A stretch of DNA of 64,000 nucleotides from Salipiger profundus (GCF_001969385.1 NZ_CP014796.1:3551501-3615500), one strand, 5' to 3'. Shown: positions 17,274 through 25,079, numbered from the stretch's first letter. A program made the numbers and translations. The notes: a model not told the origin generated them from the letters alone.

Positions 17274-18185
17274 ATGGCAACAGAGACAGGCAAACGGGCC
17301 GGGGTGATCGGACTTGGGGCCATGGGATTTGGCATGGCGTCGAGCCTTGTGCGCGCCGGGTTCGAGGTCTCGGGCTTCGATCCTTCCCCCGCGGCGCAGG
17401 ACCGCGCCCACGAGGCGGGCATCGCGCCACTGGCGACCCCCGAGGACGTCGTTGCCGCCGCAGAGGTGATCGTGCTTTCGCTGCCCACGGCAGCGCATGT
17501 CGAAGGCGTCATTTCCGCGGCACGGGACGCGGGGCTGCTGGGCGCGGACACCGCGGCCAAGGTCATCATCGACACCTCCACCTCCGAGGCCGAGGTCAGC
17601 CGCAAGCTTTCAGCGGCGCTTGCCGAGGAGGGGCACGGCTTCCTCGACGCGCCGGTCAGCGGCGGGCCCGCGGGCGCGGCCGCAGGCCAGCTTTCGGTCA
17701 TGCTCGGCGGTGACGAGAAATGGGTCACCGCGGCGATGCCCGCGCTCGAGGCGATGGCGGCGAAGATCCTGCACGTCGGCCCGAGCGGCGCGGGCAATGT
17801 GGCCAAGCTGGTCAACAACATGCTGGTCGCCAGCCACATGGTTACCACGCTCGAGGCGCTGCGGCTGGCCGAAGCGTCGGGCGTTGGCGCCGAAGACGCG
17901 CTGCGGGTGATCAACTCGGCCACCGGGCGCAGCGCGATCTCGGAAATCCACTATCCCAACTGGGTGCTGCCGCGCAGCTTCGACAGCGGCTTCAGCACCG
18001 GGCTGATGCGCAAGGATGTGCGGCTTGCCCGCGAACTGGCGCAAAGCGTCGGATGCGCCATGCCGGTGGCCGACCTGGTGGCGGACCTCTGGGCCGAGGA
18101 GACCTCGGGCCTGAAGGACGCCGACGATTTCATGCACATGGGCGATCCCACGGTGGACCGCCTGAGCCAGAAGGAAGACAAGTGA
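17274..18185 (+). CDS. NAD(P)-dependent beta-hydroxyacid dehydrogenase (3-hydroxyisobutyrate dehydrogenase family)
   Basis: A 303-residue protein. The Rossmann motif GLGAMG is at residues 13-18, the substrate-binding signature FLDAPVSGGPAGA is present, and the catalytic lysine is K178 in GNVAKLVNN. Family members oxidise 3-hydroxyisobutyrate, tartronate semialdehyde-related acids, threonate and similar beta-hydroxyacids. A ribosome site (CAGGAG) precedes the ATG. It ends in a TGATG overlap with the aldehyde dehydrogenase, so an alcohol-to-aldehyde-to-acid sequence is likely. Confidence 0.9.
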   Translation: MATETGKRAGVIGLGAMGFGMASSLVRAGFEVSGFDPSPAAQDRAHEAGIAPLATPEDVVAAAEVIVLSLPTAAHVEGVISAARDAGLLGADTAAKVIIDTSTSEAEVSRKLSAALAEEGHGFLDAPVSGGPAGAAAGQLSVMLGGDEKWVTAAMPALEAMAAKILHVGPSGAGNVAKLVNNMLVASHMVTTLEALRLAEASGVGAEDALRVINSATGRSAISEIHYPNWVLPRSFDSGFSTGLMRKDVRLARELAQSVGCAMPVADLVADLWAEETSGLKDADDFMHMGDPTVDRLSQKEDK

Positions 18186-19720
18186 TGGCCAAGGACATCA
18201 TCGATACCGCGGCCCGCGTGGCCGAGCTGCTGAAGGACCTGACAGGCTCCTCCGAAGTGCAATCCTGGGTTGGCGGCGAACTGGTGCCGGGCACCGGGCA
18301 CGCACTGGAGCTGACCGACCCCGCGACGGGCGAGGTCTTCGCCCGCTACAAGGACGCTGGTGCCGACGTCGTGGCACAGGCCGCCGAGGCTGCCACTCGC
18401 GCGCAGAAGGAATGGTTCGCCAAGACCGCTTCCGAACGCGGCCGCATCATGTTCGAGATCGGCCGCCAACTGCGCGCCAATTCCGCCGCGCTGTCAGAGC
18501 TCGAGGCGCTCTCCTCGGGCCGTCCGATCCGCGACACGACCGGCGAGCCTGCGCGCATGGCCGAGATGTTCGAATATTACGCCGGCTGGTGCGACAAGAT
18601 CAGCGGTGACGTGATCCCGGTGCCCTCGACGCATCTCAACTACACCCGGCACGAGCCGCTTGGCGTGGTCAGCCAGATCACGCCGTGGAACGCGCCGCTG
18701 TTCACCTGCTGCTGGCAGGTCGCCCCGGCGATCTGCGCCGGCAACGGCGTGATGATCAAGCCGTCCGAACTGACGCCGCTGTCGTCCATCGTCACCGGCA
18801 TCCTCTGCGAGAAGGCGGGCGTGCCCAAGGGCCTCGTTAACGTCATCGCCGGTGATGGTCCGGGCTCCGGTCAGGCGATGATCGAGAACCCGGCGACGGC
18901 GCTGGTGGTTTTCGTCGGCTCCGCAGAAGCGGGATCCAAGATCGCGGGCGCAGCGGCCAAGCGGCTGGTGCCCTCGGTGCTCGAACTGGGCGGCAAGTCG
19001 GCCAACATCGTCTTCGGAGATGCCGACCTCGATCGCGCCGTGGTGGGCGCGCAGGCGGCAATCTTTGCTTCCTGCGGTCAAAGCTGTGTGGCTGGCTCGC
19101 GCCTGCTGGTGCACCGCTCGGTGCATGCCGAGATGGTCGAGAAGCTGAGTGCCGCCGCCGGCAATATCCCCGTCGGCGCGCCGATGGACCCGGCGACGCA
19201 GATCGGTCCGGTGAACAACCAGCGGCAATGGTCGAAGATCGACGAGATGGTGCGCGAAGCCGTGAGCCAGGGCGGCGAGATCACCAGTGGCGGCGCGAAA
19301 CCCGCAGCGCTGACGGAAAGCGGCGGCTTTTTCTTCGCCCCCACCGTGGTCGACCGGGTGACCCCGCAGATGACCATCGCCAACGAGGAAGTCTTCGGCC
19401 CCGTGGTGTCCGTTCTGCCCTTCGACACCGAGGAGGAGGCGATCGCGCTGGCCAATGCCACGCCCTACGGCCTTGCCGGCGCGGTTTGGACGCAGGACGT
19501 GGGTCGGGCGCACCGCATGGCGGCAGAGGTCCGGGCGGGCACCTTCTGGGTCAACAGCTACAAGACGATCAACGTCATGTCGCCCTTCGGCGGCTTCGGG
19601 CGCTCGGGCTATGGCCGCTCGTCGGGCCGCGAGGCGCTGGCCGCCTACACCCAGACCAAGTCCGTCTGGGTCGAGACCGCGGCGAACCCCGCGCAGGGCT
19701 TCGGCTACGCGCCGGGCTGA
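18185..19720 (+). CDS. Aldehyde dehydrogenase family protein
   Basis: A 511-residue NAD(P)-dependent aldehyde dehydrogenase. The catalytic cysteine is C301 in GQSCVAG, the general-base glutamate lies in LELGGKSANIVF, and the cofactor site shows PWNAPLF and IKPSELTPLSS. The frame is open upstream, but the ATG at 18185 overlaps the preceding stop. It probably oxidises the semialdehyde made by the upstream dehydrogenase to a carboxylate. The exact substrate is unknown. Confidence 0.92.
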   Translation: MAKDIIDTAARVAELLKDLTGSSEVQSWVGGELVPGTGHALELTDPATGEVFARYKDAGADVVAQAAEAATRAQKEWFAKTASERGRIMFEIGRQLRANSAALSELEALSSGRPIRDTTGEPARMAEMFEYYAGWCDKISGDVIPVPSTHLNYTRHEPLGVVSQITPWNAPLFTCCWQVAPAICAGNGVMIKPSELTPLSSIVTGILCEKAGVPKGLVNVIAGDGPGSGQAMIENPATALVVFVGSAEAGSKIAGAAAKRLVPSVLELGGKSANIVFGDADLDRAVVGAQAAIFASCGQSCVAGSRLLVHRSVHAEMVEKLSAAAGNIPVGAPMDPATQIGPVNNQRQWSKIDEMVREAVSQGGEITSGGAKPAALTESGGFFFAPTVVDRVTPQMTIANEEVFGPVVSVLPFDTEEEAIALANATPYGLAGAVWTQDVGRAHRMAAEVRAGTFWVNSYKTINVMSPFGGFGRSGYGRSSGREALAAYTQTKSVWVETAANPAQGFGYAPG

Positions 19721-19820
19721 AGCGCCCGGATCGCCGAAATTTCGAACCGCTGCGGACCGGGTAAGCGCCCGGTCCCGGCCAATACGCCCCGCCCCAAGGG
19801 GCACGACAGAGAGGGTCCTC

Positions 19821-20636
19821 ATGCCAATAAAAGACATTCTGACCGACTGGCGCCTGCATGGCAGCGTGCTTGTCATCACCGTTATCGCCGAGCTTGTCGG
19901 CGTCATCGCCGTGCCGATCGGCATCGGCTCCATCCTGCTGTTGCCGCTGCTCTACGCCTTCGTCATGGGGCTGCTGATCAACCCCAACGTGATCTCGGGC
20001 GCCCGCGCGCTGATCCGCGATCGGGAGGTACATGCCGCCTCGCCGCTGATCGTCATCGCCATCATGCCCTTCATTGCCAAGTTCGGCACGATCATCGGCC
20101 CGTCCATGGAGCAGATCATCGCCGCGGGTCCCGCGCTGATCCTGCAGGAGCTGGGCAACCTTGGCACCATCCTGCTGGCCTTCCCGGTCGCGGTGCTTGT
20201 GCTGCGCATGGGCCGCGAGTCCATCGGTGCCTGTTTCTCGGTCGCGCGCGAACCCAACATCGCGATCATCGCCGACAAATACGGCCTCAAGAGCCAAGAA
20301 GGCGCCGGTGTCATGGGTGTCTACGTGATCGGGACGCTCTTCGGCACGTTCATCTTTGCCATCCTCGCGTCGATCCTGGCGACGACCGGGGCCTTCTCGG
20401 TCGAGGCGCTGGCCATGGCCTGCGGCATCGGCTCGGGCAGCATGATGGCGGCCTGCTCGGGCGCTCTGGTGCATGCGGTGCCCGAAATGGAAGAGCAGAT
20501 CCTTGCGCTGGCCGGCGCGTCCAACGTGCTGACCTACGCCACCGGTCTCTACCTCTGCGTCTTCGTGGCGCTGCCGTTGACCGAGAAACTCTACGACCTG
20601 CTGGGCCGCAAAGAGCCCTCGAACGCCGGAGCCTGA
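19821..20636 (+). CDS. DUF3100-like multi-pass membrane protein
   Basis: A 271-residue membrane protein with about eight hydrophobic segments. It begins MPIKDILTDWRLHGSVLVIT and has a strongly conserved-looking core with GLLINPNVISG, FGTIIGPSMEQII and CGIGSGSMMAACSGALVH. I recognise it as probably DUF3100, a family without known function. The symmetric glycine-rich re-entrant-looking stretches resemble secondary carriers (inference). The ATG at 19821 follows GAGAGGG. It lies 100 bp after the aldehyde dehydrogenase and 3 bp before a second small membrane protein, so the two are probably one transporter. Confidence 0.7.
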   Translation: MPIKDILTDWRLHGSVLVITVIAELVGVIAVPIGIGSILLLPLLYAFVMGLLINPNVISGARALIRDREVHAASPLIVIAIMPFIAKFGTIIGPSMEQIIAAGPALILQELGNLGTILLAFPVAVLVLRMGRESIGACFSVAREPNIAIIADKYGLKSQEGAGVMGVYVIGTLFGTFIFAILASILATTGAFSVEALAMACGIGSGSMMAACSGALVHAVPEMEEQILALAGASNVLTYATGLYLCVFVALPLTEKLYDLLGRKEPSNAGA

Positions 20637-20639
20637 GCC

Positions 20640-21119
20640 ATGAGCGACATCCAATCCCAAGACCTCGATCCGACCGAAGAACTCAAGCTCGGCCTCGGTG
20701 CCCATGCCGCGGCGCTGGCGGTGGTCTGCGTGATCGCGCTGGTGGGCAACACCGTGGCGACCGAAAACACCGTTCCCCAGGGGCTGGTGGGGCTGATCAT
20801 CCTGTGGGTGATGTGCATGATCGGCATGCTTCTGACCAGGTTCGTGCCGTTCAAGCTGCCCTCTGTCGCGTGGATTTCCGCCGTCGGCATTCTGGCCACC
20901 ATGCCCTGGACGCCGGGCAGCGCCTGGGTCCTCGACAAGGTCAGCCACGTGAATTTCCTGACGCTGGCAACGCCCTGCCTCGCATATGCCGGCATCGCGA
21001 TCGCCAAGCGCGAGATCGAGATCGCCAAGGCCTCGGGCTGGAAGATCGCCGTGGTTGCCGTGTTGGTGATGACCGGCACCTACGTGGGCTCGGCCATCGT
21101 GGCGCAGGCGTTCCTCTGA
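20640..21119 (+). CDS. Small membrane protein, partner of the DUF3100-like protein
   Basis: A 159-residue protein with a polar N-terminus (about 25 residues) and four to five hydrophobic segments. I do not recognise the family. The start follows the previous stop by three bases. The close coupling suggests a two-component membrane system with the DUF3100-like protein, like the split large/small subunits of some carriers. It is the last intact gene of the island cargo; a 12-bp hairpin follows. Confidence 0.65.
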   Translation: MSDIQSQDLDPTEELKLGLGAHAAALAVVCVIALVGNTVATENTVPQGLVGLIILWVMCMIGMLLTRFVPFKLPSVAWISAVGILATMPWTPGSAWVLDKVSHVNFLTLATPCLAYAGIAIAKREIEIAKASGWKIAVVAVLVMTGTYVGSAIVAQAFL

Positions 21120-21135
21120 TCACGTCCTGATCCCC

Positions 21136-21164
21136 GCCACGGGCCGTGCTCAACGGCCCGTGGC
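21136..21164 (+). terminator. Hairpin terminator of the island operon
   Basis: Perfect 12-bp arms (21136-21147 and 21153-21164) with loop GCTCA begin 16 bases after the stop of the last membrane-protein gene. The stem is very GC-rich, but no clear T-run follows, so termination may be partial or Rho-assisted. Confidence 0.6.
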
Positions 21165-21319
21165 ATCCATACGCTGTCGGGCAACGTACGACTGGCGGTC
21201 CTTTCCTGTGGTCGTCGCGGCGAATGACGGGTTCCCGCCGATGCTGTTGAGAAAGTCTTTGTTGCAGTGCGGCAAGTCTCTCGTTTCACCCGACGATGAG
21301 GGGATGAGAGGAAATCGGG

Positions 21320-21696
21320 ATGATGGGTCGGCAGGACGCTCCAGTGCAGCTGTTCTATGAGTTCAATCTGGACCGTCATGTCCCGGCCAATCATATGCTG
21401 CGAGAGATCGATCTGTTCCTTGACGGTGACAGCCTGCGGGAGGCGCTGCGACCGTTCTACAGCCACCTTGGCCGCCCCTCCATCGACCCCGAACTGATCA
21501 GTCGGATGCTGGTGATCGGCTACGTCATGGGCATCCGGTCTGAACGACGCCTGTGCAACGAGGTTCATCTGAACCTGGCCTATCCTTGGTTCTGCCGGTT
21601 GGGCCTGGAGGGCAACGTCCCGGATCATTTGACCTTCTCGCGGTATCGCCACGGCAGGTTCCGGGAAAGCAACCTGCTGCGACAGGTGTTTGAAGA
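21320..21696 (+). pseudogene. Truncated IS1182-type transposase (N-terminal part)
   Basis: About 125 codons match the N-terminal DUF772-type domain of IS1182-family transposases (QLFYEFNLDRHVPANHML, SIDPELISRMLVIGYVMGIRSE and DHLTFSRYRHGRF). A good start at ATG 21320 follows AGAGG. Similarity stops at about 21694; the DDE catalytic region is absent, and the frame runs on for only 20 unrelated codons. The preceding 150 bases have no gene and may hold the left end of the IS. The element was truncated by an event whose other end lies in the recombinase remnant. Confidence 0.75.
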
Positions 21697-21892
21697 TGAG
21701 CCTTCGGCGCCCGACTCCATGACATCCGCCACAAGTTCGCAATCGAACGGCTGAGGGAAGGGCGGGGCGGTCTATCGCGTCCAGCGCTACATTGGCCACG
21801 GATCTGTGAACACGACCGAGCGCTATTACTTCCGCTACCTATCGCAGGAGCAGCAGGAGATCGCTAACGCTGATGGGAATGCCGGTCCCTGA
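21697..21892 (+). pseudogene. Tyrosine recombinase (integrase) C-terminal remnant, frameshifted
   Basis: In one frame, 21703-21762 reads ARLHDIRHKFAIERLREG, the HxxR catalytic box. In the next frame, 21770-21889 reads VYRVQRYIGHGSVNTTERYY and on to IANADGNAGP, then a stop. This is the GH...T..Y catalytic end with the nucleophilic tyrosine. Removing one G in the G-rich run near 21766 joins both parts. The N-terminal and core-binding domains are lost; the sequence upstream is the transposase fragment. It reads towards tRNA-Ser, 219 bp away, and was probably the island integrase. Confidence 0.78.
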
Positions 21893-21916
21893 ACCAGCAT
21901 GGCATCTGCCCGAAGC

Positions 21917-21940
21917 AGCCCCGCTCGAAACGGCGGGGCT
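21917..21940 (+). terminator. Possible terminator after the integrase remnant
   Basis: AGCCCCGC (21917-21924) pairs with GCGGGGCT (21933-21940) around an 8-base loop; a weak T-rich tail (TCGTCGTTT) follows. It lies 25 bases after the recombinase stop. The remaining stretch to the tRNA (21941-22110) holds no gene that I can support. Confidence 0.45.
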
Positions 21941-22110
21941 TCGTCGTTTCAGGACATCTTCCGGGATGTTCAGTGGCACCAACGGCGGCATCTCGGCATA
22001 GTCGGTGCAACCGGGGGGAAAGTCGTCATAATATGCCGAATCTGGCATTTCACGGCTCTTACGACCCGCAAGAGCGGGTAGGACCAGAAACCAGTGAAAT
22101 AAGGCCAAAG

Positions 22111-22172
22111 TGGCGGAGAGACAGGGATTCGAACCCTGGGACCCCGTGAAGGGTCAACGGTTTTCGAGACCG
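22111..22172 (-). repeat. Right att-like repeat inside tRNA-Ser
   Basis: These 62 bases, from the CCA end through the anticodon stem-loop, recur at 12870-12931 in the same orientation with four substitutions, at positions 8, 22, 26 and 31 of the repeat. All four lie in the acceptor and T-arm side; the anticodon side is unchanged. Confidence 0.85.
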
Positions 22173-22200
22173 CCCCGTTCGACCACTCCGGCACCTCTCC
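22111..22200 (-). tRNA. tRNA-Ser(CGA)
   Basis: A 90-nt type II tRNA on the minus strand. The acceptor arm GGAGAGG pairs with TCTCTCC (one G-T pair), the discriminator is G, and CCA is encoded at 22111-22113. The anticodon loop CTCGAAA carries anticodon CGA (22164-22166), a long variable arm (TTGACCCTTCACGGGGTC) is present and the T-arm loop is TTCGAAT. It decodes UCG. Its 3' part doubles as an att-like repeat, so the present gene may be a hybrid of chromosomal 5' and island 3' sequence. Confidence 0.97.
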
Positions 22201-22374
22201 GCGGGGGTCGTTGTGGAGCGCCGTTTAACGAGATGCTTCAGCGGGTGCAACAGCAAAAGTTCAACATTTTCGCAGATTTTCGCGCGGGGTGGGGAGACGC
22301 CGCGTTGTCGCCTTGGAAATCCTCGCGCCCGGGCCTAGGCTTTCCTCCAACCAGCGAACGGGAGGTCTCGCCAC

Positions 22375-23196
22375 ATGTTCCTGCGCACAGTTGCCTGCGC
22401 CCTGACCACGGCTCTTGCCTGGCCCGCGACCGCCGATCCGGAGGACCCGGCCGATGCCGTTCTCGACGCGCTGCGCCTGCCCGAGATCCTGGAGGTGATG
22501 CGCGAGGAGGGGCTCGCTTACGGGAACGAGATGGCACGCGACCTGACAGCCGGCGCCCCGTCCGAGGGGTGGGAGGACACGGTGTCGTCGATCTACGACA
22601 TAGAGGCCATGGAAGAGACCGTGCGGGCCCGGTTCTCTGAAACGTTCGGCGACACCGACGCCAACCGCATCCTCGAGTTCTTTTCCGGGGACACCGGGCA
22701 GCGCATCGTCGAGCTCGAGCTTTCCGCCCGCCGGGCGCTGATCGACGATGATGTCGAGCAATCGGCCCGAGAGGTCTTCCGCGGGCTCGATGGCGCGTCG
22801 GATCATCCGCGCCTCGACCTCGTGGAGGAATTCGTCGAGGCCAACGATCTTCTTGAGGCCAATGTCACGGGCGGAATGAATGCCAGCTACCAGTTCTACC
22901 TCGGGATGGTCGACGGCGGGGCTTTCGACATGGCCGAGGACGAGATCCTGCGCGAGGTGTGGTCGCAGGAGGCCGAGACCCGCGCGGACACGCGGGAATG
23001 GCTCTACGGATACCTGCTCATGGCCTACGGCCCCCTGCCGCTGGAGGATCTGCAGGATTACGTTGCCTTGTCGAGCAGCGCGCCCGGCCGCGCCATGAAT
23101 GCCGCGCTGTTCGCGGGGTTCAACGAGATGTATGACCGGATTTCATATGCGCTGGGGCTTGCGGCGGCGCAGGAGTTGGCCGCGGAGGAACTCTAG
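22375..23196 (+). CDS. DUF2059-type secreted protein
   Basis: A 273-residue protein with a Sec signal peptide (MFLRTVACALTTALAWPATA), then a mostly helical acidic body. Its segment FSETFGDTDANRILEFFSGDTGQRIVELE resembles DUF2059, a periplasmic family of unknown function. The start follows GGGAGG at good spacing. It stands alone between tRNA-Ser and the L21/L27 operon, so context gives no function. Confidence 0.6.
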   Translation: MFLRTVACALTTALAWPATADPEDPADAVLDALRLPEILEVMREEGLAYGNEMARDLTAGAPSEGWEDTVSSIYDIEAMEETVRARFSETFGDTDANRILEFFSGDTGQRIVELELSARRALIDDDVEQSAREVFRGLDGASDHPRLDLVEEFVEANDLLEANVTGGMNASYQFYLGMVDGGAFDMAEDEILREVWSQEAETRADTREWLYGYLLMAYGPLPLEDLQDYVALSSSAPGRAMNAALFAGFNEMYDRISYALGLAAAQELAAEEL

Positions 23197-23229
23197 ACGG
23201 GGCTTCGGATTGCAGGGGACCGAGGCGGG

Positions 23230-23258
23230 TTGACAAACACGCGGGTTCTGTTGATAAG
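23230..23258 (+). promoter_or_regulatory. Sigma-70-type promoter of rplU-rpmA
   Basis: TTGACA (23230-23235) and GATAAG (23253-23258) are separated by 17 bases. Transcription would begin near 23265, giving a leader of about 140 bases before L21, long enough for ribosomal-protein-leader control. Confidence 0.65.
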
Positions 23259-23405
23259 CGCGGTTCGTGACGGGGCCATTGCGGCCCCGCTTTCGAGTTA
23301 TATATCAATGACAGCCCTGAAAGGGCGCGCTGTCCGAGGCGGCCAGATGGCCCGGTAAGTCCCGCAAGGGCGCCACAGGACGCGGTTAATGCAAGGAAGA
23401 TGCAG

Positions 23406-23978
23406 ATGTTCGCGGTGATGAAAACCGGCGGCAAGCAATACAAGGTCCAAGCGGGCGACGTGCTCCGCGTGGAGAAGCTGGCCGCAGACGCGGGTGAAAC
23501 CGTGCAGTTCAACGACATCCTGATGCTCGGCGGCGACAAGGTCGTCGTGGGCGCGCCGCTGGTGGCAGGTGCCGCCGTGCAGGCCGAGGTCGTCGACCAG
23601 GTCAAGGGTGACAAGGTCATCCACTTCGTGAAGCGTCGCCGCAAGCACAGCTCGCAGCGCACGAAGGGCCACCGCCAGAAGCTGACGCTGCTGCGCGTGA
23701 CCGAGATCCTCGCCGAAGGTGCGGATGCATCCGGCGTCAAGGCCGCGGTCGGCGCGGGCTCCGTGTCCGCCGCAGACGCGCCGAAGGCAGCTGCCGCTCC
23801 GGCCGCCGCATCGGGCGACGACCTGACCCAGATCACCGGTGTCGGCCCCGCCGCCGCCAAGAAGCTCAACGAGGCCGGCATCACGACCTTCGCCGAGCTC
23901 GCCGCAGTGGACCCCGAGACCTTCGAGGCCGCCAAGGTGAAGCCCGAGTGGGTCGAGCAGGCCAAGACTCTCGCATAA
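23406..23978 (+). CDS. rplU: 50S ribosomal protein L21 with C-terminal helix-hairpin-helix extension
   Basis: A 190-residue protein. Residues 1 to about 103 are L21 (MFAVMKTGGKQYKVQAGD at the start and FVKRRRKHSSQRTKGHRQK at the 23S rRNA-binding end). An Ala-rich linker follows, then a helix-hairpin-helix-like domain (DLTQITGVGPAAAKKLNEAG). Bacterial L21 is normally about 103 residues, so the extension nearly doubles it; similar extensions occur in Rhodobacterales. The ATG at 23406 is chosen over 23400 because it gives the family start and 7-base spacing from AAGGAAG. It is the first gene of the conserved rplU-rpmA operon. Confidence 0.95.
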   Translation: MFAVMKTGGKQYKVQAGDVLRVEKLAADAGETVQFNDILMLGGDKVVVGAPLVAGAAVQAEVVDQVKGDKVIHFVKRRRKHSSQRTKGHRQKLTLLRVTEILAEGADASGVKAAVGAGSVSAADAPKAAAAPAAASGDDLTQITGVGPAAAKKLNEAGITTFAELAAVDPETFEAAKVKPEWVEQAKTLA

Positions 23979-23997
23979 GCGTTAAGGAGACAGACCC

Positions 23998-24267
23998 ATG
24001 GCACATAAAAAAGCAGGCGGTTCGTCCCGTAACGGCCGCGACTCCGCCGGCCGCCGTCTTGGCGTGAAGCTTTACGGTGGTCAGGACGCGACCCCGGGCA
24101 ACATCATCATCCGTCAGCGCGGCACCAAGTTCTGGCCGGGCCAGGGCGTCGGCATGGGCAAGGATCACACGATCTTTGCCACCGAAGCCGGTTCCGTGAC
24201 CTTCCGCAAGGGCCTGAAGGGACGCACCTTCGTATCCGTCCTTCCGGTGGCGGAGGCTGCCGAGTAA
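23998..24267 (+). CDS. rpmA: 50S ribosomal protein L27
   Basis: An 89-residue L27 starting [20 protein letters not shown], with the basic N-terminal tail that reaches the peptidyl-transferase centre and no cleavable extension of the Firmicutes type. The downstream motif [18 protein letters not shown] is typical. It lies 19 bp after rplU with AAGGAG before the ATG, and a hairpin terminator follows. Confidence 0.97.
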   Translation: MAHKKAGGSSRNGRDSAGRRLGVKLYGGQDATPGNIIIRQRGTKFWPGQGVGMGKDHTIFATEAGSVTFRKGLKGRTFVSVLPVAEAAE

Positions 24268-24294
24268 GCCGACCTCAAAGGTGATGAAAATCAG

Positions 24295-24319
24295 GGGGAT
24301 CGGCGAAAAGCCGGTCCCC
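24295..24319 (+). terminator. Terminator of rplU-rpmA
   Basis: GGGGATCGGC (24295-24304) pairs with GCCGGTCCCC (24310-24319), with one T-G wobble and a GAAAA loop. It lies 28 bases after the L27 stop. The T-run is poor. Confidence 0.6.
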
Positions 24320-24382
24320 TTCGGCGTTTCAGGGAGGGGAAACGCCGGTTCATCGTGACGAGTGCATGAGAGGAGTGTGCAC

Positions 24383-24949
24383 ATGAATCTGGACCAGTTG
24401 AAAATGCCCGAGCGGCCCGACCCGGTCGCGTTGCAGGCGGAGATTCCGGCCGAACGTTTCGTGCTGCGTCCGCTGCGCCGCTCGGACGCCGGTCTGATCA
24501 GGCTCTACACCAGTGACGAGCGCGTTGCGCGCATGACGACCTCGATACCGCATCCGCTTCCGCCCGGGGCGACCGAAGCCTACATTGCCCGCGCCACCGC
24601 GGCGGACAGGGTCGAGGATGTCTGGGCGCTGGATGCTTCGGGGCAGGGCGGTTCCGAGGTTCTCGGCGTGATTTCGCTCGAGCGGCTCGAAGGCAACCAG
24701 AGCGAGATCGGCTATTGGATCGCCCCACCTTACTGGAACACCGGCCACGCTTCGGAAGCAGTCCAGGCGGTCATCGACGCGAACCCAAATCGCTCGGCAA
24801 CGTTCTTTGCCAGCGTCTTTCAGGACAATCCGGCCTCGGCGCGGGTTCTGACGAATTGCGGGTTCGAATACATCGGAGACGCCGAAGCCTATTGCGTGGT
24901 GCGCAAGGCCAAGGTTCCGACCTGGACCTATCTGCGTCGCCTGGGCTAA
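24383..24949 (+). CDS. GNAT-family N-acetyltransferase, RimJ/RimL type
   Basis: A 188-residue acetyltransferase. It opens with ERFVLRPLRRSDAGLIRLY and has the acetyl-CoA-binding region IGYWIAPPYWNTGHASEAVQ, then NPASARVLTNCGF, the usual RimJ/RimL layout. The frame is open upstream to GTG 24362, but the ATG at 24383 has AGAGGAG 8 bases before it. Substrates of this class include protein N-termini and small amines. It follows rpmA by 115 bp with a terminator between, so it is probably a separate unit. Confidence 0.85.
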   Translation: MNLDQLKMPERPDPVALQAEIPAERFVLRPLRRSDAGLIRLYTSDERVARMTTSIPHPLPPGATEAYIARATAADRVEDVWALDASGQGGSEVLGVISLERLEGNQSEIGYWIAPPYWNTGHASEAVQAVIDANPNRSATFFASVFQDNPASARVLTNCGFEYIGDAEAYCVVRKAKVPTWTYLRRLG

Positions 24950-25013
24950 GCTCGGGCAGACAGGAACGGTTCGCCAGACACGCCGACCTCACGGAAATAT
25001 CAGCGTAAAAACA

Positions 25014-25041
25014 ACGAGGCGCCCGGAACGGGGCGCCTCGT
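25014..25041 (-). terminator. Terminator of the DUF882 gene
   Basis: Perfect 11-bp arms (25014-25024 and 25031-25041) with a 6-base loop. Read on the minus strand, the stem is followed by TGTTTTT, so this is a good intrinsic terminator for the gene at 25080-25649. Confidence 0.85.
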
Positions 25042-25079
25042 GATACGTTCTGTTCATGTGAATGAAGCGCGAGCCGGGC

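Larger units (their letters stand above)
12870..22172. mobile_element. Probable relic integrative island at tRNA-Ser(CGA)
   Basis: The boundaries are 62-bp direct repeats of the tRNA-Ser 3' part: 12870-12931 on the left, and 22111-22172 on the right inside the intact gene. The unit from repeat to repeat is 9,241 bp. A tyrosine-recombinase remnant (21697-21892) lies just inside the right repeat and reads towards the tRNA, as in tRNA-targeted islands. A transposase remnant lies beside it. The cargo is a catabolic-looking gene set (13381-21119). No conjugation or replication genes are seen, so the element is either small or decayed and now fixed. Confidence 0.65.

Noticed and set aside
21839..22108. 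Minus-strand 89-codon frame between the integrase remnant and tRNA-Ser
   Set aside because: Its C-terminal part is antisense to the recombinase end, and its start lacks a ribosome site; an excisionase was considered, but no HTH is visible.
24362..24382. Upstream GTG start for the acetyltransferase
   Set aside because: The ribosome site AGAGGAG lies downstream of this GTG and at ideal spacing from the ATG at 24383.
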